A stretch of 64,000 nucleotides of DNA. Origin: Methylobacterium fujisawaense (GTDB lineage: Bacteria; Pseudomonadota; Alphaproteobacteria; Rhizobiales; Beijerinckiaceae). Made by a program: the position numbers and the translations under genes. Below are positions 1 through 8,860 of this stretch, one piece after another (within the stretch, counting starts at the first letter, position 1; the number at the start of each line of letters is the position of its first letter). Under the pieces are notes generated by a model. It was not told where the DNA came from. It searched no databases and saw nothing but the letters and a program-made list of their open reading frames with translations. The stretch covers positions 62,001-126,000 of the forward strand of contig NZ_JACJIM010000006.1 in assembly GCF_014138435.1 (NCBI RefSeq), read 5' to 3'.

Positions 1-2
1 TC

Positions 3-869
3 TGCCCCACCGGCGGCTTCTACGCCTATCCGGAGCAGCGGATCTGCCATCGGACCCCGATGTCGGCCGCCTGCATCGCGGCGCATTGCGACGCACGCAG
101 CTACCCGCGCAAGGTGGCCCGGATGGTCCGCCATGCCGGCCTCGCCCACGTGGCCCGGCTGCCGGATCTGTTCGCCCACGTCGTCACGATCAGCGATCTG
201 CAGGAAAGCGTCGTCCGGCCGCTGATGCCCCCCGGCACCGTGTTCCACCGGGTCGACAACCCGATCGCGGTGGTGCAGGCGCCCCTGCGGGAAGGCGCGC
301 CGGGCGACTTCCTGTTCGTCGGGCGGATCTCCACCGAGAAGGGCGCGCCGATCTTCGCGGACGCGGCCAGGCGCGCGGGGGTGCGGGCGGTCTTCGTCGG
401 CGACGGCCCCCAGCGGGCCGATCTCGCGGCGCGCCATCCCGAGGCCGTCATGCTCGGCTGGCGCGACGCCGCCGGCGTACAGGCGCTGATGCGCCAAGCC
501 CGGGCGCTGGTCTTCCCGAGCGTCTGGTACGAGGGCCAGCCGCTCACCGTCTACGAGGCCCTGGCCTGCGGGGCGCCGGTGATCGTCAGCGATGCCTGCG
601 CGGGGCGGGAGGCGGTGATCGATGGCGAGACCGGGTTCTGGTTCCGCTCCGGCGATCCGGAGGCGCTCGCCGCCCATCTGCGCCGCCTGACCGACGACGG
701 CCTCGCCGCCCGGATGGGCCGGGCCGCCCACGACCGCTACTGGACGGCGCCCCTGAGCCTCGACGCCCATCTCGACCGCCTCGAGGGCGTCTACGAGACG
801 GTGATGCGCGGGGCCACCGCCCGCAGGAGGGGCCTGAGCCCGGTTGATCGGCCGCTCGCGACCACCTGA
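3..869 (+). CDS. Glycosyltransferase family 4 (GT-B fold), 5' end outside window
   Basis: The reading frame is open from the first bases of the window, so the true start lies upstream and only the C-terminal ~288 residues are present. It reads as a GT-B glycosyltransferase of the GT4 type, which transfers sugars from nucleotide-sugar donors in polysaccharide synthesis. Visible marks are the donor-domain start FVGRISTEKG, the glycine turn FVGDGPQR, and the E-x7-E motif in EGQPLTVYEALACG followed by a GETGFWF loop. The acceptor and the polymer cannot be inferred. Family call is strong; precise function is unknown. Confidence 0.85.
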   Translation, partial: CPTGGFYAYPEQRICHRTPMSAACIAAHCDARSYPRKVARMVRHAGLAHVARLPDLFAHVVTISDLQESVVRPLMPPGTVFHRVDNPIAVVQAPLREGAPGDFLFVGRISTEKGAPIFADAARRAGVRAVFVGDGPQRADLAARHPEAVMLGWRDAAGVQALMRQARALVFPSVWYEGQPLTVYEALACGAPVIVSDACAGREAVIDGETGFWFRSGDPEALAAHLRRLTDDGLAARMGRAAHDRYWTAPLSLDAHLDRLEGVYETVMRGATARRRGLSPVDRPLATT

Positions 870-1118
870 CCCTGCCGCCGGTTCGGCCGTCCGTGCGCGG
901 GACGCGGAGCCAGCCCGTCGGCGCCGCGCCGCCCGTCGCGCTGCCCGTCGCGCTGCCGCGGATCCCGACGCCGCGCGGGTGACGCCGGCGAGGCCATGGG
1001 CCGGACGCTTCGACCGGAAAGCCCATGCGGCCGCCGGAAAGATCGGAAACACCCGCCGTCCCTCGCGTTGATGCCCACCAGCACCCTTGCGTGCCTCCGT
1101 CACGGACGAGTGAGCGAC
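870..1118. other. Intergenic region, 249 bp
   Basis: No convincing gene was seen here; open frames on both strands are arginine/proline-rich shadows of GC-rich DNA. A GGAAAC element near 1034, followed after about 16 bases by GTT, loosely resembles the GGAAC-N16/17-GTT promoters used by the EcfG general-stress sigma factor of alphaproteobacteria. The first element has an extra A, so this is only a weak suggestion for the downstream small gene. Confidence 0.3.
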
Positions 1119-1298
1119 ATGGCCGAGACCCACAACAAGCCGAACGAAGCCAAGCCGGGCTTCCAGCAGGGCAGCGCCAAGCCGGGCGACGCCAAGAACC
1201 CCGACAACAAGCAGGAGAAGCTGAACGAGCGCCTGGACGAGGCCCTGGAGGAGACCTTCCCGTCGAGCGATCCGGTGTCGGTGAAGATCACCAAGTAG
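1119..1298 (+). CDS. Small conserved hypothetical protein (59 aa), FPSSDPVS motif
   Basis: A 59-residue hydrophilic, lysine/asparagine-rich protein ending in LDEALEETFPSSDPVSVKI. Short proteins with a C-terminal LDEAL-ETFP-SDP-S motif are common in alphaproteobacteria and have no assigned function. I chose the internal ATG at 1119 because the motif-bearing part begins there; extending to 996 adds arginine-rich sequence that looks non-coding. There is no signal peptide or membrane segment. It is monocistronic and converges on the EAL gene. Confidence 0.65.
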   Translation: MAETHNKPNEAKPGFQQGSAKPGDAKNPDNKQEKLNERLDEALEETFPSSDPVSVKITK

Positions 1299-1312
1299 GC
1301 CCCCGGGCCTGC

Positions 1313-1342
1313 ACCGGCCGGGCGGCCGTCAGGCCGCCCGGT
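1313..1342. terminator. GC-rich hairpin between convergent genes
   Basis: A perfect 10-bp stem CCGGGCGGCC/GGCCGCCCGG with a four-base loop spans about 1318-1341 and covers the stop codon of the minus-strand EAL gene. It lies 20 bp after the plus-strand small gene. There is no U-run, so it may be a transcript-end stabiliser or a weak bidirectional terminator. Confidence 0.45.
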
Positions 1343-3824
1343 CGTCCGGGACCGGCTCCCGCCCGCGGTCGATCAGGCTGCGGGCCTCGGGCCCCGGGAC
1401 CGCACGGCTGAACAGGAAGCCCTGGACCTCGTCGTAGCCCTCCGCGCGGAGCATCGCGAGCTGCTCGACGGTCTCCACCCCTTCGGCGGTGGTGGCGATG
1501 CCGAGGCTGGCGCCCAGGCTCGCCACCGCCCGCACGATCGCCGTGCAATGGGTGTTCTCGCCGACCTGGCTCACGAAGGAGCGGTCGAGCTTGATCTTGT
1601 CGAAGGGGAAGCTGCGCAGGTAGCCGAGGCTCGAATAGCCGGTGCCGAAATCGTCCATCGCGATCCGGATGCCCAGGGCCCGCAGCTCATGCAGGGTCGC
1701 GAGATTGGCGGCGCTGTCGGCGAGCAGGACCGATTCGGTGATCTCCAGCTCGAGGCGCCGCGGGTCGAGGCCCGAGGTCGCGAGGGCGCCGCGCACGGTC
1801 TCGACCAGGCTGCGGTTGCGGAACTGGATCGGGGAGAGGTTCACGGCGAGGCGGATCGCCTCCGGCCAGGTCGCCGCCTCCGCGAAGGCGGTCTGCATCA
1901 CCCAGGCGCCGATCGGGACGATCAGGCCGGTCTCCTCGGCCAGTGGCACGAACTCGGCCGGCGAAACCGGGCCGTGGTCCGGATGGGACCAGCGCAGCAG
2001 CGCCTCGAAGGCCAGGATCCGGTCGGAACGGGCATCCATCAGCGGCTGGTAGACCAGCGAGAACTGGCCGCGGGCGAAGGCCTCGCGCAGTTCGTTCTCG
2101 CGCCGCCGCCGTGCCTGCACCCAGGCATCCATCTCCGGCTCGAAGCACCGGAAGGTGCCGCCGCCCTCGGCCTTCGCCCGGTACAGGGCGAGGTCGGCGT
2201 TCTTCATCAGGGTTTCGGGATCGGTGCCGTCCCGCGGCAGGCAGGCGACCCCGATGCTGGTGCCGATATGGCAATCCTGGCCGTCCAGGCGGAAGGGCCG
2301 GCCGAGTTCGGCGATCACCCGGGCGATCAGCCCGTCGGCCAGGGCCGGGAGATCCATCCCCCCTACCAGGATGGCGAACTCGTCGCCGCCGAGCCGGGCC
2401 ACGAGGTCGTCCTTGCGCAGGCAGCCGGCGATCCGCTCGGCCGCCTCGCGCAGGAGCGCGTCGCCGACCGGATGGCCCAGCGTGTCGTTGACGATCTTGA
2501 ACTTGTCGAGGTCGAGGCAGAGCAGCACCGCCGCCTCCCCGTCCCGGGCGTGGCGGGAGATCGCCTCGGCGAGGCGGTCCCGGAACAGCACGCGGTTCGG
2601 CAGCCCGGTGAGCGCGTCGTGGTGCGCCATGTGGGCGATGCGGGCCTCGGCCCTCCGGCGTTCCGTCATGTCGATGGCGGCTTCGAGCACGGCCTGCCGC
2701 CCCTCGAACGGCATCGCCCGCTGGAACAGGGAGACCTCGATCGCCGAGCCGTCGGCGCGCTGGTGGAGGGCGCCGGTGGGCGGCAGGCCGAGCCCCGGCG
2801 CCGCGTCGGGGGGCATGGCGAGATCGGCCGGCGCCCGGCTCAGGAACTGCTCGCGGCTGTAGCCGTAATGGGCGACGGCCGCGTCGTTGACCGCCAGGAA
2901 GCGGTCGCGCGCGTCGGCCACGACCCACATCGGGACCGGGTTGTTCTCGAACAGGAGCCGGAACGAGGCCTCCCGGGCCTTGATGTCGCCGACATCCGTC
3001 ATGGTGACCGAGAGGAGATCGCCGACGCAGCCCGCCTCGACCTTGAGGTAGAGCGTGCCGCCGTCGGACCGGGGGCGGCTCAGCTCGAAGGCGGAGCGCC
3101 CGCCCCGCTCGACCATGGCGGCGAGCGTCGCGATCGTCCGCGCGGTGATCGCCCCCGGGAAGAGCTGGCCGATGCGCTGCCATTGCAGGACCGCGGCGGG
3201 CCGCTCCAGGAGGCGCTCGGCGCCGCGGTTGAGGGCGACGATCTTGAAATCGATCGGGTGGCCCGCCGCGTCACGGATCGTGCTGAGGGCCAGGATCCCC
3301 TGGTCGGTGGCGGTGAACATCGCCTGGACGAGTTCGGTCCGGACGCTCGCCCCGTCGAACCCGATCAGCACGAACGGCTCGCCCCAGCGGTTGTCGAGGG
3401 GCACACCGACGAGGCGGGTCGAGGTCACGACGCCGGCATCCAGGCGATCGCACCGGCTGTAGGCGGGCTGGCCGGATCCGAGGGCGGCCGCGACCATCTC
3501 GCCGACGGGCTCGCGCAGCTCGATCGGGAGCGCGTCGACCGGGACGGTCTCGCTGGGACAGGGTTCCGCCGACGGGCCTTCCGACCCTTGCGCGAGCCAG
3601 GCGCCGAACTCCTGGCCCGCCCAGAGGATCCGGGCGGCCTGGCCGTTCCGGGTGGTCACCAGGGCGGCCCGGTCGGCGAGGCGGCCGAGGCTCCCGAGCA
3701 CGACGGCCTCGTAGGACGGGATCGGTGCCCCCGGCGTCCGGCAATCCTGCCAGCGCCGAAGGATGTTGCGGCCCGTCTGTCCGTCGTCGTCGTGCGCGGT
3801 CACCGAGCCGCCCCAGTTGTTCAC
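1329..3824 (-). CDS. PAS-GGDEF-EAL cyclic-di-GMP turnover protein
   Basis: An 831-residue cytoplasmic signalling protein. The N-terminal ~380 residues look like PAS-type sensor modules (FRLLFENNPVPMWVVADA begins one of them). They are followed by a GGDEF domain with an intact GGDEF at residues 479-483 (ARLGGDEFAIL) and an EAL domain with EAL at 607-609. The EAL part keeps LELEITES and DDFGTGYSSL, so both cyclase and phosphodiesterase motifs appear intact. No membrane segment is evident. The net activity cannot be read from sequence. It is transcribed alone; the start at 3824 is the longest plausible one. Confidence 0.88.
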   Translation of the reverse strand: MNNWGGSVTAHDDDGQTGRNILRRWQDCRTPGAPIPSYEAVVLGSLGRLADRAALVTTRNGQAARILWAGQEFGAWLAQGSEGPSAEPCPSETVPVDALPIELREPVGEMVAAALGSGQPAYSRCDRLDAGVVTSTRLVGVPLDNRWGEPFVLIGFDGASVRTELVQAMFTATDQGILALSTIRDAAGHPIDFKIVALNRGAERLLERPAAVLQWQRIGQLFPGAITARTIATLAAMVERGGRSAFELSRPRSDGGTLYLKVEAGCVGDLLSVTMTDVGDIKAREASFRLLFENNPVPMWVVADARDRFLAVNDAAVAHYGYSREQFLSRAPADLAMPPDAAPGLGLPPTGALHQRADGSAIEVSLFQRAMPFEGRQAVLEAAIDMTERRRAEARIAHMAHHDALTGLPNRVLFRDRLAEAISRHARDGEAAVLLCLDLDKFKIVNDTLGHPVGDALLREAAERIAGCLRKDDLVARLGGDEFAILVGGMDLPALADGLIARVIAELGRPFRLDGQDCHIGTSIGVACLPRDGTDPETLMKNADLALYRAKAEGGGTFRCFEPEMDAWVQARRRRENELREAFARGQFSLVYQPLMDARSDRILAFEALLRWSHPDHGPVSPAEFVPLAEETGLIVPIGAWVMQTAFAEAATWPEAIRLAVNLSPIQFRNRSLVETVRGALATSGLDPRRLELEITESVLLADSAANLATLHELRALGIRIAMDDFGTGYSSLGYLRSFPFDKIKLDRSFVSQVGENTHCTAIVRAVASLGASLGIATTAEGVETVEQLAMLRAEGYDEVQGFLFSRAVPGPEARSLIDRGREPVPDDRAA

Positions 3825-3918
3825 CGGGGGCCAGGAAGCTGGGACTTCGTTTAAGCCGGGTTCATGAGCCGACTTATAATCCCATGATACGTACTATTCC
3901 CCAGTTTGAGCTCGATTT

Positions 3919-5601
3919 TCAGGCCGCCTCGAGCAACCGGCGGGCGATCACCTGGGCCTGGATCTCCGCGGCGCCCTCGAAGATCGAGAGGATGCGGGCG
4001 TCGCACAGGATCCGGCTCACCGGGTATTCCAGCGCGAAGCCGTTGCCGCCGTGGATCTGCAGGGCGTTGTCGGCCGCCGCCCAGGCGACGCGGGCGCCCA
4101 GCAGCTTCGCCATGCCGGCTTCCAGGTCGCAGCGCTTGCCGGCATCCTTCTCGCGGGCCGAGAAATAGGTGAGCTGGCGGGCGATGTTGATCTCCACCGC
4201 CATCATGGCGAGCTTGTCGGCGACCCGCGGGAAGTTGACCAGCGCCTTGCCGAACTGGACCCGCTCCTCGGCGTAGCGCAGGCCGACGTCGAGGGCCGAC
4301 TGGGCGACGCCGATGGCCCGGGCCGCGGTCTGGATGCGGGCCGATTCGAAGGTCTGCATCAGCTGGGCGAAGCCCTTGCCCTCGACCTCGCCCAGCAGGT
4401 TGCCGGCGGGCACCTCGAATCCCTCGAAGGCGAGCTCGTACTCCTTCATGCCCCGGTAGCCGAGCACCTCGATCTCGCCGCCCGACAGGCCCTGGACCGG
4501 GAACGGCTCCGCGTCGGTGCCCCGGGGCTTCTCGGCGATCAGCATGGAGAGGCCCTTGTGGCCCTTCTCCTCGGGCTTGGTGCGGACGAGCACCGTCATG
4601 ATGTCGGCGCGGACCGGGTGGGTGATCCAGGTCTTGTTGCCGGTGATCTTCCAGCTGTCGCCGTCCTTCACCGCCCGCGTGCGGAGCGAGGCGAGGTCGG
4701 AGCCGGTATTCGGCTCGGTGAAGACGGCCGTGGGCAGGATGTCGCCGCTGGCGATCTTGGGCAGGAAGCGCTGCTTCTGCTCCTCGGTGCCGCCGCACAG
4801 GATCAGCTCAGCGGCGATCTCCGAGCGGGTGCCGAGCGAGCCGACGCCGATATAGGCGCGCGACAGCTCCTCCGAGACCACGCACATGGCGGTCTTCGGC
4901 AGGCCCATGCCGCCGTATTCCTCCGGGATCGTCAGGCCGAAGACGCCGAGCTCGGCCATCTTGGTGACGATCTCCATCGGGATGTAGGCGTTCTTCAGGT
5001 GCCACTCGTGCGCCTGATCGACCACCTCGGCCTTGCCGAAGCGGCGCATCTCGGAGCGGATCGCCTCCATGTCCTCGTCGAGGCCCGAGGCGCCGACCGT
5101 GGCCGAGCCGCTGCCGTCGCGCATCCGCGCCACCAGGGCGGCGCGGTTCTCGGGGGTGTTCCCCTCGGCGATCAGGGTCTCGACGGCGTCGGTGCGGAAC
5201 TGCGCCACCTCCTTGCCAGAGAGGCCGAGCGAGCCGGTGAGGCGGACCATCTCGCCCTGGCTCATCGGGATGCCGGAGAACAGCTGGTCGAGATACTCGC
5301 CGGCGCCGATCCGGACGAGGAGCGACTCGGTCTCGCCGAACCGGCCCTCGGCCTGGAGGCGCTCGGCGTAGCCGCCGAGTTCGGCGACCGCCTCCGCGTA
5401 GGTCGCGAGCCATGCGAGCCCATGGGCGGCATGCTGCTCGCCCTCGAGCTTGGCCGCGTCGATCCGCCCGTCCGTTCCGAGGATCCGCGTGCGGACCCGG
5501 CGGGTCGCCTCCGCGACGAGGGCCTTGACGCTCTCGCCGGCGGCCCTGGCGAGGGTGGCGATATCCTGCGGCTCGGTCTGGATGGCGGGGGATGCGGACA
5601 T
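3919..5601 (-). CDS. mcd: (2S)-methylsuccinyl-CoA dehydrogenase (acyl-CoA dehydrogenase family)
   Basis: A 560-residue flavoprotein. Residues ~180-560 form an acyl-CoA dehydrogenase core with FTEPNTGSDLASL, the flavin/substrate signature, and a C-terminal QIHGGNGF segment. The first ~160 residues are an extra domain (HAAHGLAWLATYAEA, IPMSQGEMVRL). Ordinary acyl-CoA dehydrogenases of ~380 residues lack it; it is known from methylsuccinyl-CoA dehydrogenase, which makes mesaconyl-CoA in the ethylmalonyl-CoA pathway of glyoxylate regeneration. That fits a serine-cycle methylotroph. No other gene of the pathway is in the window. The exact substrate is family knowledge, not shown here; a generic acyl-CoA dehydrogenase is the alternative. 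Confidence 0.85.
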   Translation of the reverse strand: MSASPAIQTEPQDIATLARAAGESVKALVAEATRRVRTRILGTDGRIDAAKLEGEQHAAHGLAWLATYAEAVAELGGYAERLQAEGRFGETESLLVRIGAGEYLDQLFSGIPMSQGEMVRLTGSLGLSGKEVAQFRTDAVETLIAEGNTPENRAALVARMRDGSGSATVGASGLDEDMEAIRSEMRRFGKAEVVDQAHEWHLKNAYIPMEIVTKMAELGVFGLTIPEEYGGMGLPKTAMCVVSEELSRAYIGVGSLGTRSEIAAELILCGGTEEQKQRFLPKIASGDILPTAVFTEPNTGSDLASLRTRAVKDGDSWKITGNKTWITHPVRADIMTVLVRTKPEEKGHKGLSMLIAEKPRGTDAEPFPVQGLSGGEIEVLGYRGMKEYELAFEGFEVPAGNLLGEVEGKGFAQLMQTFESARIQTAARAIGVAQSALDVGLRYAEERVQFGKALVNFPRVADKLAMMAVEINIARQLTYFSAREKDAGKRCDLEAGMAKLLGARVAWAAADNALQIHGGNGFALEYPVSRILCDARILSIFEGAAEIQAQVIARRLLEAA

Positions 5602-5834
5602 GGTTTCCTGCTCGCGTGGCGTCTTCTTGGATCGGGTCTTTTAACCTGTCGCGGGCCGGAGCCGAAGCAGATTTCGTTTGGCTCGCCTTGAACTCAAGTT
5701 GAAGGCCGGAGCTCACGGGCCGATGCGCAGCCCATGAAAGTCAAGGCCGGGCCGGTGCGGCGATACGCGTCGGTCCCGACACTGATGAACCGTCCGCCGC
5801 CCTGCCGAAAGCTGTTCGCCAGACCGGGCCCGGC

Positions 5835-6041
5835 TCAGCGCCTCTGCTCGCAGCGCGTCTTCACGTAGGCCCCGTCCTCGCCCTTGAAGCCTGTACTGGC
5901 TGCCAGCACCGGGCCCTGAACGAGGCATTCCTGGAGCGTGTGGGCCGGCCCGGTGACCACGTCGAGGGCGGTCTCGCGGGAGCAGTCCGGGGCCTGGACG
6001 GAGGCGGCGCAGATGAGCGCGACGACGATGATCTGGTTCAT
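5835..6041 (-). CDS. Small secreted hypothetical protein (68 aa)
   Basis: A 68-residue protein starting at the ATG at 6041. A hydrophobic N-terminus (MNQIIVVALICAASVQA) looks like a signal peptide. The remaining ~50 residues contain three cysteines (after PD, in QECL and in TRCE) that could form disulfides in the periplasm. No family is recognised. It is separated from mcd by 233 bp in which I saw no gene. Confidence 0.5.
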   Translation of the reverse strand: MNQIIVVALICAASVQAPDCSRETALDVVTGPAHTLQECLVQGPVLAASTGFKGEDGAYVKTRCEQRR

Positions 6042-6169
6042 GGGGCCTCCCGTATGGGCCCGACTCTCGAGACGGCGGGCGGCGTCTACCGAAAGATGGG
6101 CCGCCGGAACTGGTTCCATCGGCCCGGACGCCCGTCCTCGCGAGCGGAGCATAGCGATGACGGAGCGGG

Positions 6170-7735
6170 TCACACCAGCGCGGTGAGATCCGCACCCGAC
6201 TCGATCGCCTCCGGGCTGGGCACGCGTCCCTCGCCCAGCAGGTGCAGGAACGCCGTGAAGGCCGGGTTGCGGCCGATGCTGCAGGCCGCCACGGCCCGGT
6301 CTTGGCGGACATAATAGGCGATGAAGTCCAGCGCCGCCGGATCGCCCTGCAGGATGATCCGATCGAAATCCGGCGCGTAGCCGCCGTAATCCAGGCGCTT
6401 GTCGCCCTGGTTGCTCCAGAAGAACGGCGCGCCCGCGAAGGCGCCGCTGGCGCCCAGCATCGCCCGGGCGACGTGGGTGCCGTGCTGCTGCGCCAGACGC
6501 CAGTGCTCGATCCGGGCGGTGACGCCGCTGCCGCGCTCCGGGAAGGCCGCGATGTCGCCGGCGATCCAGACGTTGTCGGCGAGCTTCAGATCGGCGCCGA
6601 CCGGGAGGCCGCCGGTCTCGTCCGGCTCCACCCCAGCGACGATCCCGGTCTCCGGCGCGGCGCCGGCGCCGATCAGCACGAGATCGGCCGGCAGCCGCGT
6701 GCCGTCCGCGGTCTCGACGGCCTCGACGGAGCCGGTGCCGGCGATCCGCGCGACCTTGCCGGTCACGAAGGTCACGCCGTTGCCGGCGTGGTAGCGCTTC
6801 AGCGCCGCGCCCACGGCCTCGCCGAAGCGCTTGGCGAAGGGGATCTCCTCCCGCGCCAGCACCGTCACCGACAGGCCGCGCTTGGTCAGGAAGGCCGCGG
6901 CCTCCAGGCCGATGAAACCCGCGCCGATCACCACCACGCGCTTGGCCTGCTCCGCCGCGGCGCTGAGCCGCACCGCATCGTCGAGGCTGCGGAGCGTCAT
7001 CACGCCGTCGAGATCGCGGCCGTCGAAGTCCGGCACCACCGCGCGGCTGCCGGTGGCGATCAGCAGCGCGTCGCCGGTGAGCACCCGGCCGTCCGCCAGG
7101 GTGACGCTGAGGCGCGCCGGATCGATCCGGACCGCCTCGGCCTCGATCCGCTCGACCTGGTGGGCGGCGGAGAAATCCGGCTCCAGCAGGGTCTTCTCCG
7201 CCGGGGTGGGCTTGGCCAGGAACTGCTTGGACAGCTTGGTCCGGTCGTAGGGCGGGTGCCCCTCGCGGCCGACCATCGTGATCGCGCCCGCGAAACCCTC
7301 GCGCCGGAGCGTGGTGATGCAGGCGGCCGCCGCCGCCCCGGTGCCGACGATCAGGACCTGTCCGAGGGGCGTCCGGGCGTGCCGGGCCGGAGCGGGCTCG
7401 GGGGCCAGCGTCGCCACCGCCTCGCCGCCCTCGATCCGGACGGGATAGCGGGTGAGCGCGTCCAGCGCTGGCGGCTCCTCCAGGCTGCCGTCGGCGAGGG
7501 CGAAGGCCGCCTTGTGCCAGGGGCAGTAGAGCCGACCGCCGCAGATCTCGCCCTTGGTGAGCGGCGCCCCGAGATGCGGGCACTTGGCCTGGAAGGCGCG
7601 CACGCCGTCGGCGTCGCGCACGAACAGCACCGCGTCGTCGCCCGCCTTGCCCTCGGCCTTGCCGCCGAGCGGGATCGCGTCGAGGGCGAGGCGGATCTCG
7701 CGGGGCTTGCCCGAATCCAGGTGTTCTTGGTCCAT
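6170..7735 (-). CDS. FAD/NAD(P)-dependent oxidoreductase with N-terminal Rieske domain
   Basis: A 521-residue protein of the AIFM3-like ferredoxin-reductase type. An N-terminal Rieske [2Fe-2S] domain has all four ligands: Cys52 and His54 in CPHLG, Cys71 and His74 in CPWH. It is followed by a pyridine-nucleotide-disulfide reductase fold with an FAD-binding GTGAAAA motif near residue 130 and an NAD(P)-binding VVVIGAGFIGLEAA near 270. It should move electrons between NAD(P)H and the Rieske centre or an external ferredoxin or oxygenase. No partner oxygenase is adjacent, so the physiological partner is unknown. It lies 85 bp downstream of the EamA transporter, on the same strand. Confidence 0.88.
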   Translation of the reverse strand: MDQEHLDSGKPREIRLALDAIPLGGKAEGKAGDDAVLFVRDADGVRAFQAKCPHLGAPLTKGEICGGRLYCPWHKAAFALADGSLEEPPALDALTRYPVRIEGGEAVATLAPEPAPARHARTPLGQVLIVGTGAAAAACITTLRREGFAGAITMVGREGHPPYDRTKLSKQFLAKPTPAEKTLLEPDFSAAHQVERIEAEAVRIDPARLSVTLADGRVLTGDALLIATGSRAVVPDFDGRDLDGVMTLRSLDDAVRLSAAAEQAKRVVVIGAGFIGLEAAAFLTKRGLSVTVLAREEIPFAKRFGEAVGAALKRYHAGNGVTFVTGKVARIAGTGSVEAVETADGTRLPADLVLIGAGAAPETGIVAGVEPDETGGLPVGADLKLADNVWIAGDIAAFPERGSGVTARIEHWRLAQQHGTHVARAMLGASGAFAGAPFFWSNQGDKRLDYGGYAPDFDRIILQGDPAALDFIAYYVRQDRAVAACSIGRNPAFTAFLHLLGEGRVPSPEAIESGADLTALV

Positions 7736-7820
7736 CCTCGCCTCGCCCGGTGCCGGCCCGTGCGCACCAAACCGCGAAGCCCCGAAGGGTTTCCGCGCCT
7801 TCCGTCGCAGGCCCGGCGCC

Positions 7821-8729
7821 TCAGCCCCGGCTCGCCACCGCCACGCCGAGGGCGGCGAGCGCCATGCCGGCGCCCTGCAGCGGGGTCAGCACCTCGCCGA
7901 ACAGCAGGTAGCCGAGCACGGCCGCGACCGGGGGCACCAGGAAGAACAGGGCGGCGACGCCCGCCACCGCCCCCCGCCGGATCAGCACCAGCAGCAGCAG
8001 GATCCCCGCGACCGAGTTGACCAGGACCGCCCAGCCGAGGCCGAGCCACAGGGCGGGGGCGGGGTCGAACGCGGTGCTGCCGAAGGCCAGCGCCAGCGGG
8101 ATGGCGCAGGCCATGCCGCCGACGAACTGGAGGGTCGCGCCGGCCAGCAGATCGACCCGGCCGCCGGTGCGCTTCTGCCAGAGCGTGCCGAGGGTCAGCG
8201 CCAGCACCGCCAGGAGGCTGACGGCGAGCGCCAGCGGCGGGATCCCGGACGGGTCCGTGGCCCCGAGCTTCGGGGCGAGCACGAGGCCCGTGCCGACGAA
8301 GCCCATCAGGATGCCCAGGGCCCGCCGCCCGCTGACGCGCTCGCCCAGCAGCGGCTGCGCCAGGAGTGCGGTGAGCAGCGGCTGGAGGCTGCCGACGAGG
8401 GCGGCGATGCCGGCCGGCAGCCCGTGGCTCACCGCCCAGAAGACCCCCGACAGGTAGACCCCCTGCATCAGGAAGCCCGCGATGACGGGGTCGCGCCAGC
8501 CCGCCCGGTCCCCGGGCCAGCGCACCCGGGAGGCCGTGGCGATCAGCGCCAGCACCAGGGCGACGGCCGTGAAGCGGATTGCCGTGAAGGCCAGCGGATC
8601 CACGTGCGGCACCACCGCCCGGGCGGAGATGAAACCCGTGGCCCAGATCGGGATGAACAGCGCCGGAAGGGCGCCGGCCGCGAGCGGCGACGGGCGTGAG
8701 AGCGTAGGCATGTCCGCCGGACGGAGCAT
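7821..8729 (-). CDS. EamA/DMT-family transporter
   Basis: A 302-residue, highly hydrophobic protein with about ten transmembrane segments arranged as two repeated EamA halves. Examples are LPALFIPIWATGFISARAVV at the start and GVAALFFLVPPVAAVLGYL near the end. Members export amino acids or other small metabolites across the inner membrane; substrates cannot be assigned from sequence. An internal ATG at 8711 (MPTLSRP) is an equally good start. Confidence 0.85.
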   Translation of the reverse strand: MLRPADMPTLSRPSPLAAGALPALFIPIWATGFISARAVVPHVDPLAFTAIRFTAVALVLALIATASRVRWPGDRAGWRDPVIAGFLMQGVYLSGVFWAVSHGLPAGIAALVGSLQPLLTALLAQPLLGERVSGRRALGILMGFVGTGLVLAPKLGATDPSGIPPLALAVSLLAVLALTLGTLWQKRTGGRVDLLAGATLQFVGGMACAIPLALAFGSTAFDPAPALWLGLGWAVLVNSVAGILLLLVLIRRGAVAGVAALFFLVPPVAAVLGYLLFGEVLTPLQGAGMALAALGVAVASRG

Positions 8730-8860
8730 GCCGGCGCGCCGGGCGCAACGGTGATCGCGCCCGCCCGCCGGAGCGCGGCGGCCACCGGGGGCCGGCGTGG
8801 CGCGGACGCGTCACCGGGCGGCGATCGGGACCGGATCCGGCCGGCGGCGTTGACGCGCGG

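Noticed and set aside
1034..1060. EcfG-type general-stress promoter ahead of the small FPSSDPVS gene
   Set aside because: The first box is GGAAAC instead of GGAAC and only the short GTT matches downstream; too weak to list as a promoter.
1548..3854. A 768-codon open frame antisense to the PAS-GGDEF-EAL gene
   Set aside because: It is the mirror of a strongly supported gene in high-GC DNA, with no domain and biased composition.
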